Origin: Flavobacteriales bacterium
GTDB taxonomy: Bacteria > Bacteroidota > Bacteroidia > Flavobacteriales_D > Cryomorphaceae
Assembly: GCA_020200995.1 (NCBI GenBank)
Contig: JAIVHQ010000031.1
Span: 1 to 17,955 of the forward strand
Direction: 5' to 3'
DNA: 17,955 bases
The notes beneath the pieces were generated by a model that was not told the origin of the DNA, searched no databases, and saw only the letters and a program-made list of their open reading frames with translations. Shown here piece after piece: positions 7,329 through 13,982 of the stretch (its first letter is position 1; each line of letters begins with the position of its first letter). Made by a program: the position numbers and the translations under genes.

Positions 7329-8522
7329 TCAGCGTTCCTGCACCACTTCGTCAATAACTTCGCGGATCACGGCAGCACCTTTTTCCAGATCCTCATCCGA
7401 GATGTTTAGCGGAGGTGCCAGCCTGAAGCTGTCGGGGCACGAAAGAAAGTAAAATGTAATCACTCCGCGCTCCAGACAGCGGTCTACGATTTTGTAAACC
7501 AGATCGGCGCTGTCAAACTGCACGGCCAGCATCATGCCCTTGCGGCGCACTTCGCGCACGGCGGGGTGGGCGAGAAGGCCTTCGAGCTTTGCACCTTTGG
7601 CTTCACAGCCCTCCACCAGGCCTTCCGAAAGCAGCACATCGATATTGGCCACCGCAGCAGCGCAGCACACCGGGTGCCCGCCGAAGGTGGTGATGTGGCC
7701 CAAAATCGGATCATGGCTCAGGGTCGACATGATTTCGCTTCGGCTCACAAAAGCGCCCATCGCCATGCCGCCGGCCATGCTTTTGGCAATGGCCAGAATG
7801 TCGGGAACGATGCCGTATTGCTCAAAGGCAAACATGGTGCCCGTGCGGCCGAATCCGGTCTGGATTTCGTCTAAAATAAGCAGCGCGCCGGTCTCGTCGC
7901 ACCGCTTGCGAAGCGCCTTAATATAGGCGGAATCAGGGATGCGAACGCCGGCATCGCCCTGCACGGTTTCGACGACCACGCCGGCGGTGTGCTCGTCGAT
8001 CACGGAGAGGTCTTCAATGCGGTTGTACCGCATGAAGTACACTTCGGGCAGTAGGGGGCGCACGTGAAATTTCTTATTCTCATTCGAACTCACGCTCAGC
8101 GAACCGTGGGTGCTGCCGTGGTAGGCGCCTTCGCAGGCCACCAACTTGGTGCGGCCCGTGTAGCGCTTGGCAAGTTTGAGCGAAGCTTCGATGGCCTCGG
8201 TTCCGCTGTTTACAAAATAGCTGCTGTCGAGGCCTTTCGGTAAAATCTCTGAGAGGCGAAGCGCCAACTGAGATTGCGGGGCCTGGATGAATTCGCCGTA
8301 GGGTATCACGTGCAGGTACTTATCGACCTGTTCCTTGATCGCCGCTACTACCTTCGGATGGCGGTGCCCCACATTGCTCACGGCTATGCCCGAAATGAGG
8401 TCGAGGTAAGCCTTGCCGTCGGTGCTGTAGATGTAGCTACCTTCGGCATGGCTTACCTCGATACCCATGGGGTCGGGAGTTGTCTGACCCTGCAAGCGAA
8501 AAAATGCCTCTCGGTTGTTCAT
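7329..8522 (-). CDS. Class III PLP-dependent aminotransferase
   Basis: A full-length 397-residue enzyme from ATG 8522. It has the fold-type I, class III features: NSGTEAIEASLKLAKRYTGR at 105-124 for cofactor phosphate binding, GAYHGSTHGS at 132-141, LILDEIQTGFGRTG at 215-228 with D218 and Q221, and the Schiff-base lysine K247 in LAIAKSMAGG. GHITTFGGHPVCCAAA follows. It belongs to the acetylornithine/ornithine-type group. The exact amino donor cannot be decided from sequence, and 'aspartate aminotransferase family' names are often loosely applied to such proteins. It stands between an ECF sensor gene and the sigma-factor gene and has its own good -7 box at 8528-8535, so it need not be co-regulated with them. 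Confidence 0.9.
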   Translation of the reverse strand: MNNREAFFRLQGQTTPDPMGIEVSHAEGSYIYSTDGKAYLDLISGIAVSNVGHRHPKVVAAIKEQVDKYLHVIPYGEFIQAPQSQLALRLSEILPKGLDSSYFVNSGTEAIEASLKLAKRYTGRTKLVACEGAYHGSTHGSLSVSSNENKKFHVRPLLPEVYFMRYNRIEDLSVIDEHTAGVVVETVQGDAGVRIPDSAYIKALRKRCDETGALLILDEIQTGFGRTGTMFAFEQYGIVPDILAIAKSMAGGMAMGAFVSRSEIMSTLSHDPILGHITTFGGHPVCCAAAVANIDVLLSEGLVEGCEAKGAKLEGLLAHPAVREVRRKGMMLAVQFDSADLVYKIVDRCLERGVITFYFLSCPDSFRLAPPLNISDEDLEKGAAVIREVIDEVVQER

Positions 8523-8527
8523 GCCTG

Positions 8528-8535
8528 CAAAGATA
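8528..8535 (-). promoter_or_regulatory. -7 promoter box giving a near-leaderless aminotransferase transcript
   Basis: On the minus strand TATCTTTG is a perfect TAnnTTTG match and is followed by CAGGC and then the ATG at 8522. With usual spacing the transcript would start at or within a few bases of the start codon. The corresponding -33 region would fall inside the last codons of the sensor gene. No clear TTG was found there. Confidence 0.5.
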
Positions 8536-8552
8536 CAGTGTCTGTAGGTTAT

Positions 8553-9137
8553 TTATCGAGCCTGTCGCTGTTGCCAGTTTTGTCGGCCGCCTTTGCTGCC
8601 GCGAGCGTTGCCTTCGCCCCGATCGCGCATCTTGCGCATCATTTCGCGCTTAAAGCTGTGTTCGGCTCGGTAAAGTGCCGCTACTTTCCATGTGGGAAGA
8701 ACAGCTTTGTACTCTTCATAAAACCTCTGATCCAAATCAATTAATCCCCTTCTGCGCTCAAATCGGGTTTTCATTTGGTTATTGAGCTCCTCCTCAGATA
8801 TTCCCTGATCTTTTTTTCGGGCTTCTTTTTCTTTTTCTGCGTCCATCTCCGGACCTTCATCATCTGCGTAGTTGACTCCAAGGTGTTCGTTTTCTTCTCG
8901 AAAACGCTCTTTTTGAGTTTGGTACTCGTTGTACACAGGCCAGAAACCCTTGGCCTCTTCGGGAGTCAGCTCGAGCTTATCTGTGATGTAAGCCACTTTT
9001 TGACTTTCTATGCGTTCACGCATTATCTCTCTGCGCTCGTCGGACGGTTTTGAGTTTGTTGTAGTTCGGTTAGCGTCGCTTTGTGCAAATCCGGTTCCGC
9101 ATATAGCGAGAGACAGTGCTAAAATTGCTGTTTTCAT
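8553..9137 (-). CDS. Periplasmic sensor of an ECF-type sigma system (Spy/CpxP-like)
   Basis: A 194-residue protein from ATG 9137 with a signal peptide (MKTAILALSLAICGTGFAQ). The segment ITDKLELTPEEAKGFWPVYN at 51-70 is the hallmark of the Flavobacteriia 'sensor of ECF-type sigma factor' family, a Spy/CpxP-like helical periplasmic protein. Further highly charged helices follow, then WKVAALYRAEHSFKREMMRK at 151-170 and a basic, Gln/Gly/Arg-rich tail. It begins 17 bases after the anti-sigma-like gene ends, so the two are surely co-transcribed. Proposed role: sensing envelope or misfolding stress and acting on the anti-sigma protein. That is inferred from family and position. The sigma factor itself lies on the far side of the aminotransferase. 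Confidence 0.8.
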   Translation of the reverse strand: MKTAILALSLAICGTGFAQSDANRTTTNSKPSDERREIMRERIESQKVAYITDKLELTPEEAKGFWPVYNEYQTQKERFREENEHLGVNYADDEGPEMDAEKEKEARKKDQGISEEELNNQMKTRFERRRGLIDLDQRFYEEYKAVLPTWKVAALYRAEHSFKREMMRKMRDRGEGNARGSKGGRQNWQQRQAR

Positions 9138-9154
9138 CGTTCTTGTATTTGGGA

Positions 9155-9670
9155 TTAATAATCGTAAATATCTTCACTCATCAGGGTGGCAATCTCATCA
9201 GTCGAGATTCCCTCACGGATGAAGTAGTTTTCAAAGTCTTCATCTGTCATCTCATCAGTGAATGACAGATCGGCAAACAGTCCGATCTCGTATTCTGCTT
9301 GTATAAATTCATTCAGATCTTCGTCGTCCGCGATCCAATCAAAGTAGGCTTCGGCTTCCTCGTCAGTCAGCGCTTCTGCAAAAAAGGGATCCGCAGCAGG
9401 TGTTTGGGTCAGGTTGCGAATCACCGGCATCAAAGCTATGATCAAGGCCACGGCCGCAGCTGCCGCGATATTGGCGAAGTTGATGTGGCGCAGCAGGCCT
9501 TTGGGTTTTTCCTTTCCGGGAAAATCAGAAGCGATCCGTGCGCTCATTTTTGCCGGAAGGCTGTCAAAATACCCGGCGGGAGGAGTGACGTCTACCTTCA
9601 TCTTCTTCTCAAACAGCAAGGGGGCCGTTTCTCTGAGAAATTCGTTTTCGCTTTGGGTTTCCTTGTCCAT
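9155..9670 (-). CDS. Anti-sigma-factor-like single-pass membrane protein
   Basis: A 171-residue protein from ATG 9670. The N-terminal cytoplasmic part contains VTPPAGYFDSLPAKMSARI at 28-46, which resembles the PxGYFExLPxxmxxRI motif seen in Bacteroidota proteins encoded next to ECF sigma genes. One transmembrane helix follows at about 64-85 (IAAAAAVALIIALMPVI). The remaining 80 or so residues are strikingly acidic (EALTDEEAEAYFDWIADDED, then a Glu/Asp-rich end) and should be periplasmic. The architecture fits a membrane anti-sigma factor or its partner. No zinc-binding anti-sigma motif is present, and binding to the sigma factor at 6776 is inferred from neighbourhood only. It is the first gene of this minus-strand group. 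Confidence 0.7.
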   Translation of the reverse strand: MDKETQSENEFLRETAPLLFEKKMKVDVTPPAGYFDSLPAKMSARIASDFPGKEKPKGLLRHINFANIAAAAAVALIIALMPVIRNLTQTPAADPFFAEALTDEEAEAYFDWIADDEDLNEFIQAEYEIGLFADLSFTDEMTDEDFENYFIREGISTDEIATLMSEDIYDY

Positions 9671-9875
9671 TTCACTGCTTGGATGGTATGAAAGGCAAAA
9701 GGTTTAATCCAACCTTGAAGTTTTTTCCCGACTTTGGGTACCGTCCGAGTCAAGCAGCTGCCTTACTGCAATATAGATTGCGGTTCGCATTTGCATTTTT
9801 TGCGAAAGCAAACCTACCCCGACACACCAAACCGGCTATGTGACCACGGTTCCAAACAGTACGAAACAACCGCCC

Positions 9876-9883
9876 TACCTTTG
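9876..9883 (+). promoter_or_regulatory. -7 promoter box for the persulfide operon
   Basis: TACCTTTG matches TAnnTTTG perfectly and is followed by TACC. It lies 52 bases before the ATG at 9936, leaving an A-rich leader of about 45 bases with no Shine-Dalgarno sequence, as is common in Bacteroidota. The -33 position shows only TTCC. The rest of the 9671-9935 gap between divergent genes holds a 6-bp hairpin (9699-9716) and nothing else recognised. Confidence 0.6.
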
Positions 9884-9935
9884 TACCGTCGGTAAGACAA
9901 GAACACAAAAACAACAACACTCAAATTTCCATATC

Positions 9936-11348
9936 ATGAAAGTAGAACAGATATATACAGGTTGCATCGCCCACGCGGCATATTATCTCGTGAGCAACGG
10001 CGAGGCGGCCATTTTTGACCCGCTCCGCGAAGTGCAGCCCTACATCGACCGCGCGAAGGCCGACGGTGCTAAGATCAAATACGTTTTTGAAACGCACTTC
10101 CACGCTGACTTCGTGAGCGGTCACCTCGACCTAGCCAAGAAAACAGGTGCTGAGATCGTATATGGCCCCACCGCCAAGCCCGGTTATGACGCCACCACGG
10201 CCGAAGACAATCAGGTGTTTACCGTAGGTGATTACAAGGTGAAAGTAATTCACACCCCCGGCCACACCATGGAAAGCACCACCTATTTGCTGATCGATGA
10301 GAATGGCAAGGAGCACGGCATCATCACCGGCGACACCCTCTTTATCGGTGACGTCGGGCGACCCGACCTCGCGCAGCACGTAATTGAAGACCTGACGGAA
10401 GACAAGCTTGCGGGCTACCTTTTCGACTCGCTTCGCAACCGCATTATGCCGCTTGGCGATGACCTGATCGTGTATCCTAATCACGGTGCGGGTAGTGCCT
10501 GCGGTAAGATGATGAGCAAGGAAACCACCGATACTCTGGGAAATCAGAAGAAGGTGAACTACGCCCTCAATCCCGAACTCACCAAGGAGGAGTTCAAAAA
10601 GCAATTGCTCAAAGGCCTGACAGCACCTCCGGGCTACTTCCCGAAAAACGTGCTGATGAACATTCAAGGCTACGAAAGCCTCGACACGGTGATGGAACGC
10701 GCACAGCAACCCCTCTCGCCCGAAGCTTTTGAAGCGGCAGCCAATGAGACGCATGCCCTCATCCTCGATACCCGCGATGCGGAAGATTTTGCCAAGGGAT
10801 TTATCCCCAACAGTGTGAACATTGGTCTTGACGGCAATTTTGCCATGTGGGTGGGAGAGATGATCCCCGACATCAAGCAGGCCATCCTGCTCGTGACCGC
10901 CAAGGGCCGCGAAGAAGAAGCCGCAACACGACTATCGCGCGTGGGCTACGACGGAACCATCGGTTACCTCAAAGGCGGTTTTGCCGCATGGCAGGATGCA
11001 CAGATGGAAATCGATGCCGTAAACCGAAAGAGCCCGGCCGAATTCGCTAAAATGTACAGTGAAAAGCCGTTGATCTTTGATGTGCGCAAGAAGAGCGAGT
11101 ACGACTCTCAGCATGTGGAAGGCGCTGCAAATGTGCCCCTGAATGAGATAAACAAGCACCTTGCTGAGTTTCCGAAAGACAAGCCATTTTTGCTCCACTG
11201 CGCGGGAGGTTATCGCAGCATGATTGCAGCCTCGATATTGAAGGCGCGCGGCTGGGAAAACTTTGCTGATGTAGAGGGCGGATTTTCGGAGATTCTCAAC
11301 ACGGATGTGAAAACAACTGAGTACGTTTGTCCGACGACACTGCTCTAA
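9936..11348 (+). CDS. cstB: CstB-like persulfide dioxygenase / pseudo-rhodanese / rhodanese
   Basis: A 470-residue, three-domain protein from ATG 9936 (MKVEQIYTGC). The open frame extends upstream but would start inside the promoter. Residues 1-240 are a metallo-beta-lactamase fold of the ETHE1 group: ETHFHADFVSGH at 52-63, TPGH (H110), GDTLFIGDVGRPD with D133, and NHGAGSACG with H183 and C189. H54, H110 and D133 are the expected iron ligands. Residues about 260-355 are a rhodanese fold lacking the catalytic cysteine (LLVTAKGRE, Thr/Ala in place of Cys). Residues about 365-455 are a second rhodanese with the active loop LLHCAGGYRS (C422). This PDO - pseudo-rhodanese - rhodanese order, with the extra cysteine near 189, is that of staphylococcal CstB, which oxidises persulfides to thiosulfate. 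Followed immediately by two coupled small genes. Confidence 0.88.
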   Translation: MKVEQIYTGCIAHAAYYLVSNGEAAIFDPLREVQPYIDRAKADGAKIKYVFETHFHADFVSGHLDLAKKTGAEIVYGPTAKPGYDATTAEDNQVFTVGDYKVKVIHTPGHTMESTTYLLIDENGKEHGIITGDTLFIGDVGRPDLAQHVIEDLTEDKLAGYLFDSLRNRIMPLGDDLIVYPNHGAGSACGKMMSKETTDTLGNQKKVNYALNPELTKEEFKKQLLKGLTAPPGYFPKNVLMNIQGYESLDTVMERAQQPLSPEAFEAAANETHALILDTRDAEDFAKGFIPNSVNIGLDGNFAMWVGEMIPDIKQAILLVTAKGREEEAATRLSRVGYDGTIGYLKGGFAAWQDAQMEIDAVNRKSPAEFAKMYSEKPLIFDVRKKSEYDSQHVEGAANVPLNEINKHLAEFPKDKPFLLHCAGGYRSMIAASILKARGWENFADVEGGFSEILNTDVKTTEYVCPTTLL

Positions 11349-11573
11349 ATGCAAATTCAAAAAAGAAAAACACGAATGCGCGCTGCGGTTATCGCCGCGG
11401 GCGCTTTTGTCGGAGCGCTGAGTGGATACCTCTATTGGTACTACATTGCTTGCAACGGAAGCTGTTTTATTGGTTCCAGTCCTTTAATATCCATGGCTTA
11501 CGGAGCTTTATTAATAGGGCTTACCACCGATGAACTTCGAAATTTTAAGATCAGAAAAAAACGAAAGAAATGA
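11349..11573 (+). CDS. Small two-helix membrane protein, DUF6132-like
   Basis: A 74-residue protein whose ATG directly follows the TAA of the CstB-like gene, and whose TGA overlaps the ATG of the next gene (ATGA). Both ends therefore indicate translational coupling. It has a basic N-terminus, transmembrane helices at about 12-32 and 42-60, and a very basic tail (KIRKKRKK), so both ends should face the cytoplasm. Between the helices lies WYYIACNGSCFIGSSPLISM, with C35 and C39 near the outer face. This Cys-x3-Cys followed by ISSP-like residues and a YGA segment is what I recall of the DUF6132 family. Function is unknown. Its position inside a sulfur-handling operon suggests a role in sulfur transfer or transport, which is inference. 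Confidence 0.75.
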   Translation: MQIQKRKTRMRAAVIAAGAFVGALSGYLYWYYIACNGSCFIGSSPLISMAYGALLIGLTTDELRNFKIRKKRKK

Positions 11574-11860
11574 ACGCAATTGACATCATAAAAACAGGAA
11601 AAGGAAAAGTTGTGGATGTAAGATCTCACGACGAGTTCGTATCGGGCAATGTGCCCGGATCTATTAACATACCACTGCCCGAAGTTGCGGGCAGGATGGA
11701 GGAGTTTCGCAGCATGGAGGGGCCTTTCCTCATGGTCTGCGCCTCGGGCAACAGGAGCGGTATCGCTTCAATGATGCTGCAACGCGAAGGCATCGAAAGC
11801 TACAATGCCGGCGGATGGTCGGATTTTAACGCCAAAATGTCGGCAGTTCAGATGAGCTAA
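11570..11860 (+). CDS. Single-domain rhodanese-like sulfurtransferase
   Basis: A 96-residue protein from ATG 11570, overlapping the previous stop by four bases. It is a compact rhodanese domain: VVDVRSHDEFVSGNVPGSIN at 14-33, the active-site loop VCASGNRSG with C57, and the closing YNAGGW motif at 78-83. There is no signal peptide, so it acts in the cytoplasm, probably passing sulfane sulfur to thiols or to other sulfurtransferases. It is the last gene of the CstB-like operon and is followed by a strong terminator. The family size is normal for single-domain members. Confidence 0.9.
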   Translation: MNAIDIIKTGKGKVVDVRSHDEFVSGNVPGSINIPLPEVAGRMEEFRSMEGPFLMVCASGNRSGIASMMLQREGIESYNAGGWSDFNAKMSAVQMS

Positions 11861-11900
11861 GACGATCCATAAGGTTGATTATTTGGTTATGAACGAAAAG

Positions 11901-11928
11901 AGGGGTGCCTGCGGGCGTCCCTTTTTTT
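11901..11928 (+). terminator. Rho-independent terminator of the persulfide operon
   Basis: AGGGGTGCC (11901-11909) pairs with GGCGTCCCT (11914-11922) through a TGCG loop. The 9-bp stem contains two G-T wobbles and runs straight into seven T residues. It lies 40 bases after the rhodanese stop and before the convergent hydrolase-OsmC gene ends. Confidence 0.85.
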
Positions 11929-11957
11929 GGTTTTTGTTTTCTGTAACTGTTGTAGAA

Positions 11958-13172
11958 TCAATCCATTCCCGAAGTTTCAATCTTAATCCGCTGATCAGTC
12001 AGGGTGCGGTGCACGGGGCACTTTTCAGCGATCTCGATCAGTTTTTCGCGCTGTGCTTCGTCCAGGTCACCTTTGATTTCAATGGCGCGCTTGAAGGTGT
12101 CCACGCGGCTTGTTCCCGCATCGGGGTTCTCACTGTCTTCGGCGTGATGGCGTGTGTGGGAGAGATGGACGGTTACTTTCTCAAGGGGCCATTTTTTCCG
12201 GTCGGCGTACATTTTGAGGGTCATGGCCGTGCAGGTTCCGAGGGCGGCATTCAGCAGTTGATAGGGACTTGGTCCCATGTCGTGACCTCCCGCATCTGTC
12301 GGTTCGTCGGCGAGGAAGCTGTGCTTGCCGGCCAGCACCTCCGTGGTGAATCCGTCGCTGCCCAGCTGCACGGCCACGTCTTCATCGGTTTGTATCTTTG
12401 ATTCGGCCGCAGGAGGGAGGTAGCGCGCACTCCAGGCACCGATTACTTCCGCTACGTAGGCGCTGTCTTCGGCTTTTTGCAGAAGGTGGTCGGCACCATC
12501 CAGGCTGATAAAACTCTTGGGGTGGTGGGCCGCTTTGTAAATCTTTTCCGCATTGCTGATTTCTACGATCATGTCCTGAGGCGAATGCAGCACGAGCAGC
12601 GCTTTTCGCAAATCGGGCAGAAGGGAGGCGGTGGTGTGCTTTTCGAGGCTTTCCAAAAATTCCTTTCCGATCTCAAACGGACGCCCTCCGATATTCACTT
12701 CTGCGCGACCGTCTTTTTTAATGTCCGCTTCCTTATCGGAAAAAAGGCGGGCGATGTGGGTGGCCTCAAACGGCGCCGCGACGGTTACCACGGCCTCGAT
12801 GCTCTCGATCTCGGCCGCTGCGTGGATCACGGCAGTGCCCCCGAGCGAATGCCCGATCAGGAGTTTGGGAGCCATGTATTCTTTTTCGAGAAATTCGGCG
12901 GCGTCCACCAGGTCGGCTACATTGGTGGTAAAACCTGTTTCCGCAAAGTCTCCCTCGCTCTGACCGAGGCCCGTAAAGTCGAACCGCAGCACGGCAAATC
13001 CCTTTTGGGTGAGCGTCCGCGAGATCATCGTCGCGGCGCGGATTCCCTTTCCGCAGGTGAAGCAATGCGCGAAAACCGCGAAATGCGTGGGCGGTGCCCC
13101 AACGGGAAATTCCAATCGGGCGCTGAGCTCGAGACCGTCGCGGTTTTTAAACGAAATTCTTTTGGTGATCAT
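11958..13172 (-). CDS. Bifunctional alpha/beta hydrolase - OsmC fusion
   Basis: A 404-residue fusion from ATG 13172. The first part, about residues 1-255, is an alpha/beta hydrolase with FAHCFTCGKG at 34-43, FDFTGLGQSEG at 64-74, the nucleophile elbow GHSLGG with S109, acid D200 in HSPQDMIVE and base H229 in GADHLL. The second part, about 265-404, is an OsmC/Ohr-type domain with C314 in GTCTAMTLKMYADRKKWPL and C385 in EKCPVHRTL, the usual pair of reactive cysteines. OsmC domains reduce organic hydroperoxides with thiol reductants. The hydrolase may release or accept an acyl substrate for it, but the joint substrate is unknown. This fusion is a recognised architecture. It converges with the persulfide operon and has a promoter-like box at 13196-13203. 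Confidence 0.92.
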   Translation of the reverse strand: MITKRISFKNRDGLELSARLEFPVGAPPTHFAVFAHCFTCGKGIRAATMISRTLTQKGFAVLRFDFTGLGQSEGDFAETGFTTNVADLVDAAEFLEKEYMAPKLLIGHSLGGTAVIHAAAEIESIEAVVTVAAPFEATHIARLFSDKEADIKKDGRAEVNIGGRPFEIGKEFLESLEKHTTASLLPDLRKALLVLHSPQDMIVEISNAEKIYKAAHHPKSFISLDGADHLLQKAEDSAYVAEVIGAWSARYLPPAAESKIQTDEDVAVQLGSDGFTTEVLAGKHSFLADEPTDAGGHDMGPSPYQLLNAALGTCTAMTLKMYADRKKWPLEKVTVHLSHTRHHAEDSENPDAGTSRVDTFKRAIEIKGDLDEAQREKLIEIAEKCPVHRTLTDQRIKIETSGMD

Positions 13173-13195
13173 GGATGTCGGTTTTGTACAAAGTA

Positions 13196-13203
13196 CAAAG
13201 GTG
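13196..13203 (-). promoter_or_regulatory. Probable -7 box for the hydrolase-OsmC gene
   Basis: On the minus strand CACCTTTG differs from TAnnTTTG only at the first base, is followed by TAC and lies 23 bases before the ATG at 13172. It shares CCTTTGTAC with the box of the CstB-like operon. A second overlapping TACTTTG follows immediately. The remainder of 13204-13336 holds no gene or clear signal. Confidence 0.45.
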
Positions 13204-13336
13204 GGAATCTTTGGGGGAAATCGTTCCTGATTGCTTGTGGATGACGTCGGGGTGACGTTTGGTTGGTCGATGCATTAGCAGGCTCTGATTAAAAATCTAA
13301 GGCTTGATAAATTGGAGCAGATCTGTTGAATTTCCC

Positions 13337-13351
13337 AAACCCGACAGGTCT
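13337..13351. repeat. REP-like half site upstream of the transposase gene
   Basis: AAACCCGACAGGTCT at 13337-13351 matches the right arm of the downstream hairpin (AAACCTGTCAGGTCT, 14022-14036) at 13 of 15 positions and in the same orientation. It lies 13 bases before the transposase ATG. This looks like a solitary REP half or IS-end-like recognition sequence. Confidence 0.5.
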
Positions 13352-13364
13352 ATGCGAAGAATAA

Positions 13365-13982
13365 ATGAATTTGATTACCTTTAAGTATCCGAAAACGAGG
13401 GTCATGAAGGAAAGAATGGCAAAACTTGCTCCTGAATCGACGTACCACATCTACAACAGGTCTATGGGAGATGAACGGATGTTTAGGAGTCCGGAGAATT
13501 ACCGGTTCTTCATGCAACGGTACATCAAGTACATCGATCCCGTTTGTAAAACACTTTGCTATTGTCTAATGCCCAATCATTTTCATGTTCTCGTCAGAAC
13601 CCGAACTGAAAAGGAGATTTGTTCAATTTTGAAGCCTCGGCAGGATGAGGATTTCAGCGCTTTTGTCTCGCATCAATTCAGCAAGTTTTTCAACTCCTAC
13701 TCTAAAGCGGTCAACAAAATGTATAACAGAAAAGGCAGTTTGTTTATGCGACCGTACAAGCGAATACCCGTGACTGACAGTAGGTATCTCCTAAAGCTCG
13801 TTCACTATATTCATTTTAATCCTGTCGTGGCGGGATTATGCGATTGCCCTGAAAAATGGCAATTCAGCTCTTTCGGAGCGATGATCTCAGATAAACCTAC
13901 GCGGCTCGAGAGGGAGATTGTTTTGGAGTTGTTCGATGATAGGGAGGGTTTTATGGAGTGGCATAAGAGAGTTGAGGGCTGA
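13365..13982 (+). CDS. REP-associated tyrosine transposase (RAYT, Y1/IS200-like)
   Basis: A 205-residue protein from ATG 13365. Internal ATGs at 13404 or 13416 (MAKLAPESTYHIYNRS) are equally plausible starts, since family members usually begin close to the TYHIYNR segment. The Y1 HUH nuclease signatures are all present: YHIYNRS at 27-33, the HUH-type metal motif CLMPNHFHVLV with H72 and H74, and the catalytic-tyrosine helix KLVHYIHFNPVVAGL with Y148 as the likely nucleophile. It lacks a TnpB neighbour and is flanked by REP-like sequences (13337-13351 and 13980-14038), so it is a domesticated or self-limited RAYT rather than a full insertion sequence. Its TGA stop is the first three bases of the downstream hairpin. 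Codon use looks less G+C-rich than its neighbours, consistent with acquisition. Confidence 0.87.
   Translation: MNLITFKYPKTRVMKERMAKLAPESTYHIYNRSMGDERMFRSPENYRFFMQRYIKYIDPVCKTLCYCLMPNHFHVLVRTRTEKEICSILKPRQDEDFSAFVSHQFSKFFNSYSKAVNKMYNRKGSLFMRPYKRIPVTDSRYLLKLVHYIHFNPVVAGLCDCPEKWQFSSFGAMISDKPTRLEREIVLELFDDREGFMEWHKRVEG

Noticed and set aside
9699..9716. Hairpin AAGGTT/AACCTT with a six-base loop upstream of the anti-sigma-like gene
   Set aside because: Only six weak pairs and no clear relation to a promoter or terminator; too little to call an operator.
10131..10754. 207-codon minus-strand frame
   Set aside because: Antisense to the well-supported CstB-like gene; no recognisable domain.
12477..13244. 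255-codon plus-strand frame
   Set aside because: Antisense to the hydrolase-OsmC fusion, which has complete catalytic motifs; the plus-strand product has no domain.
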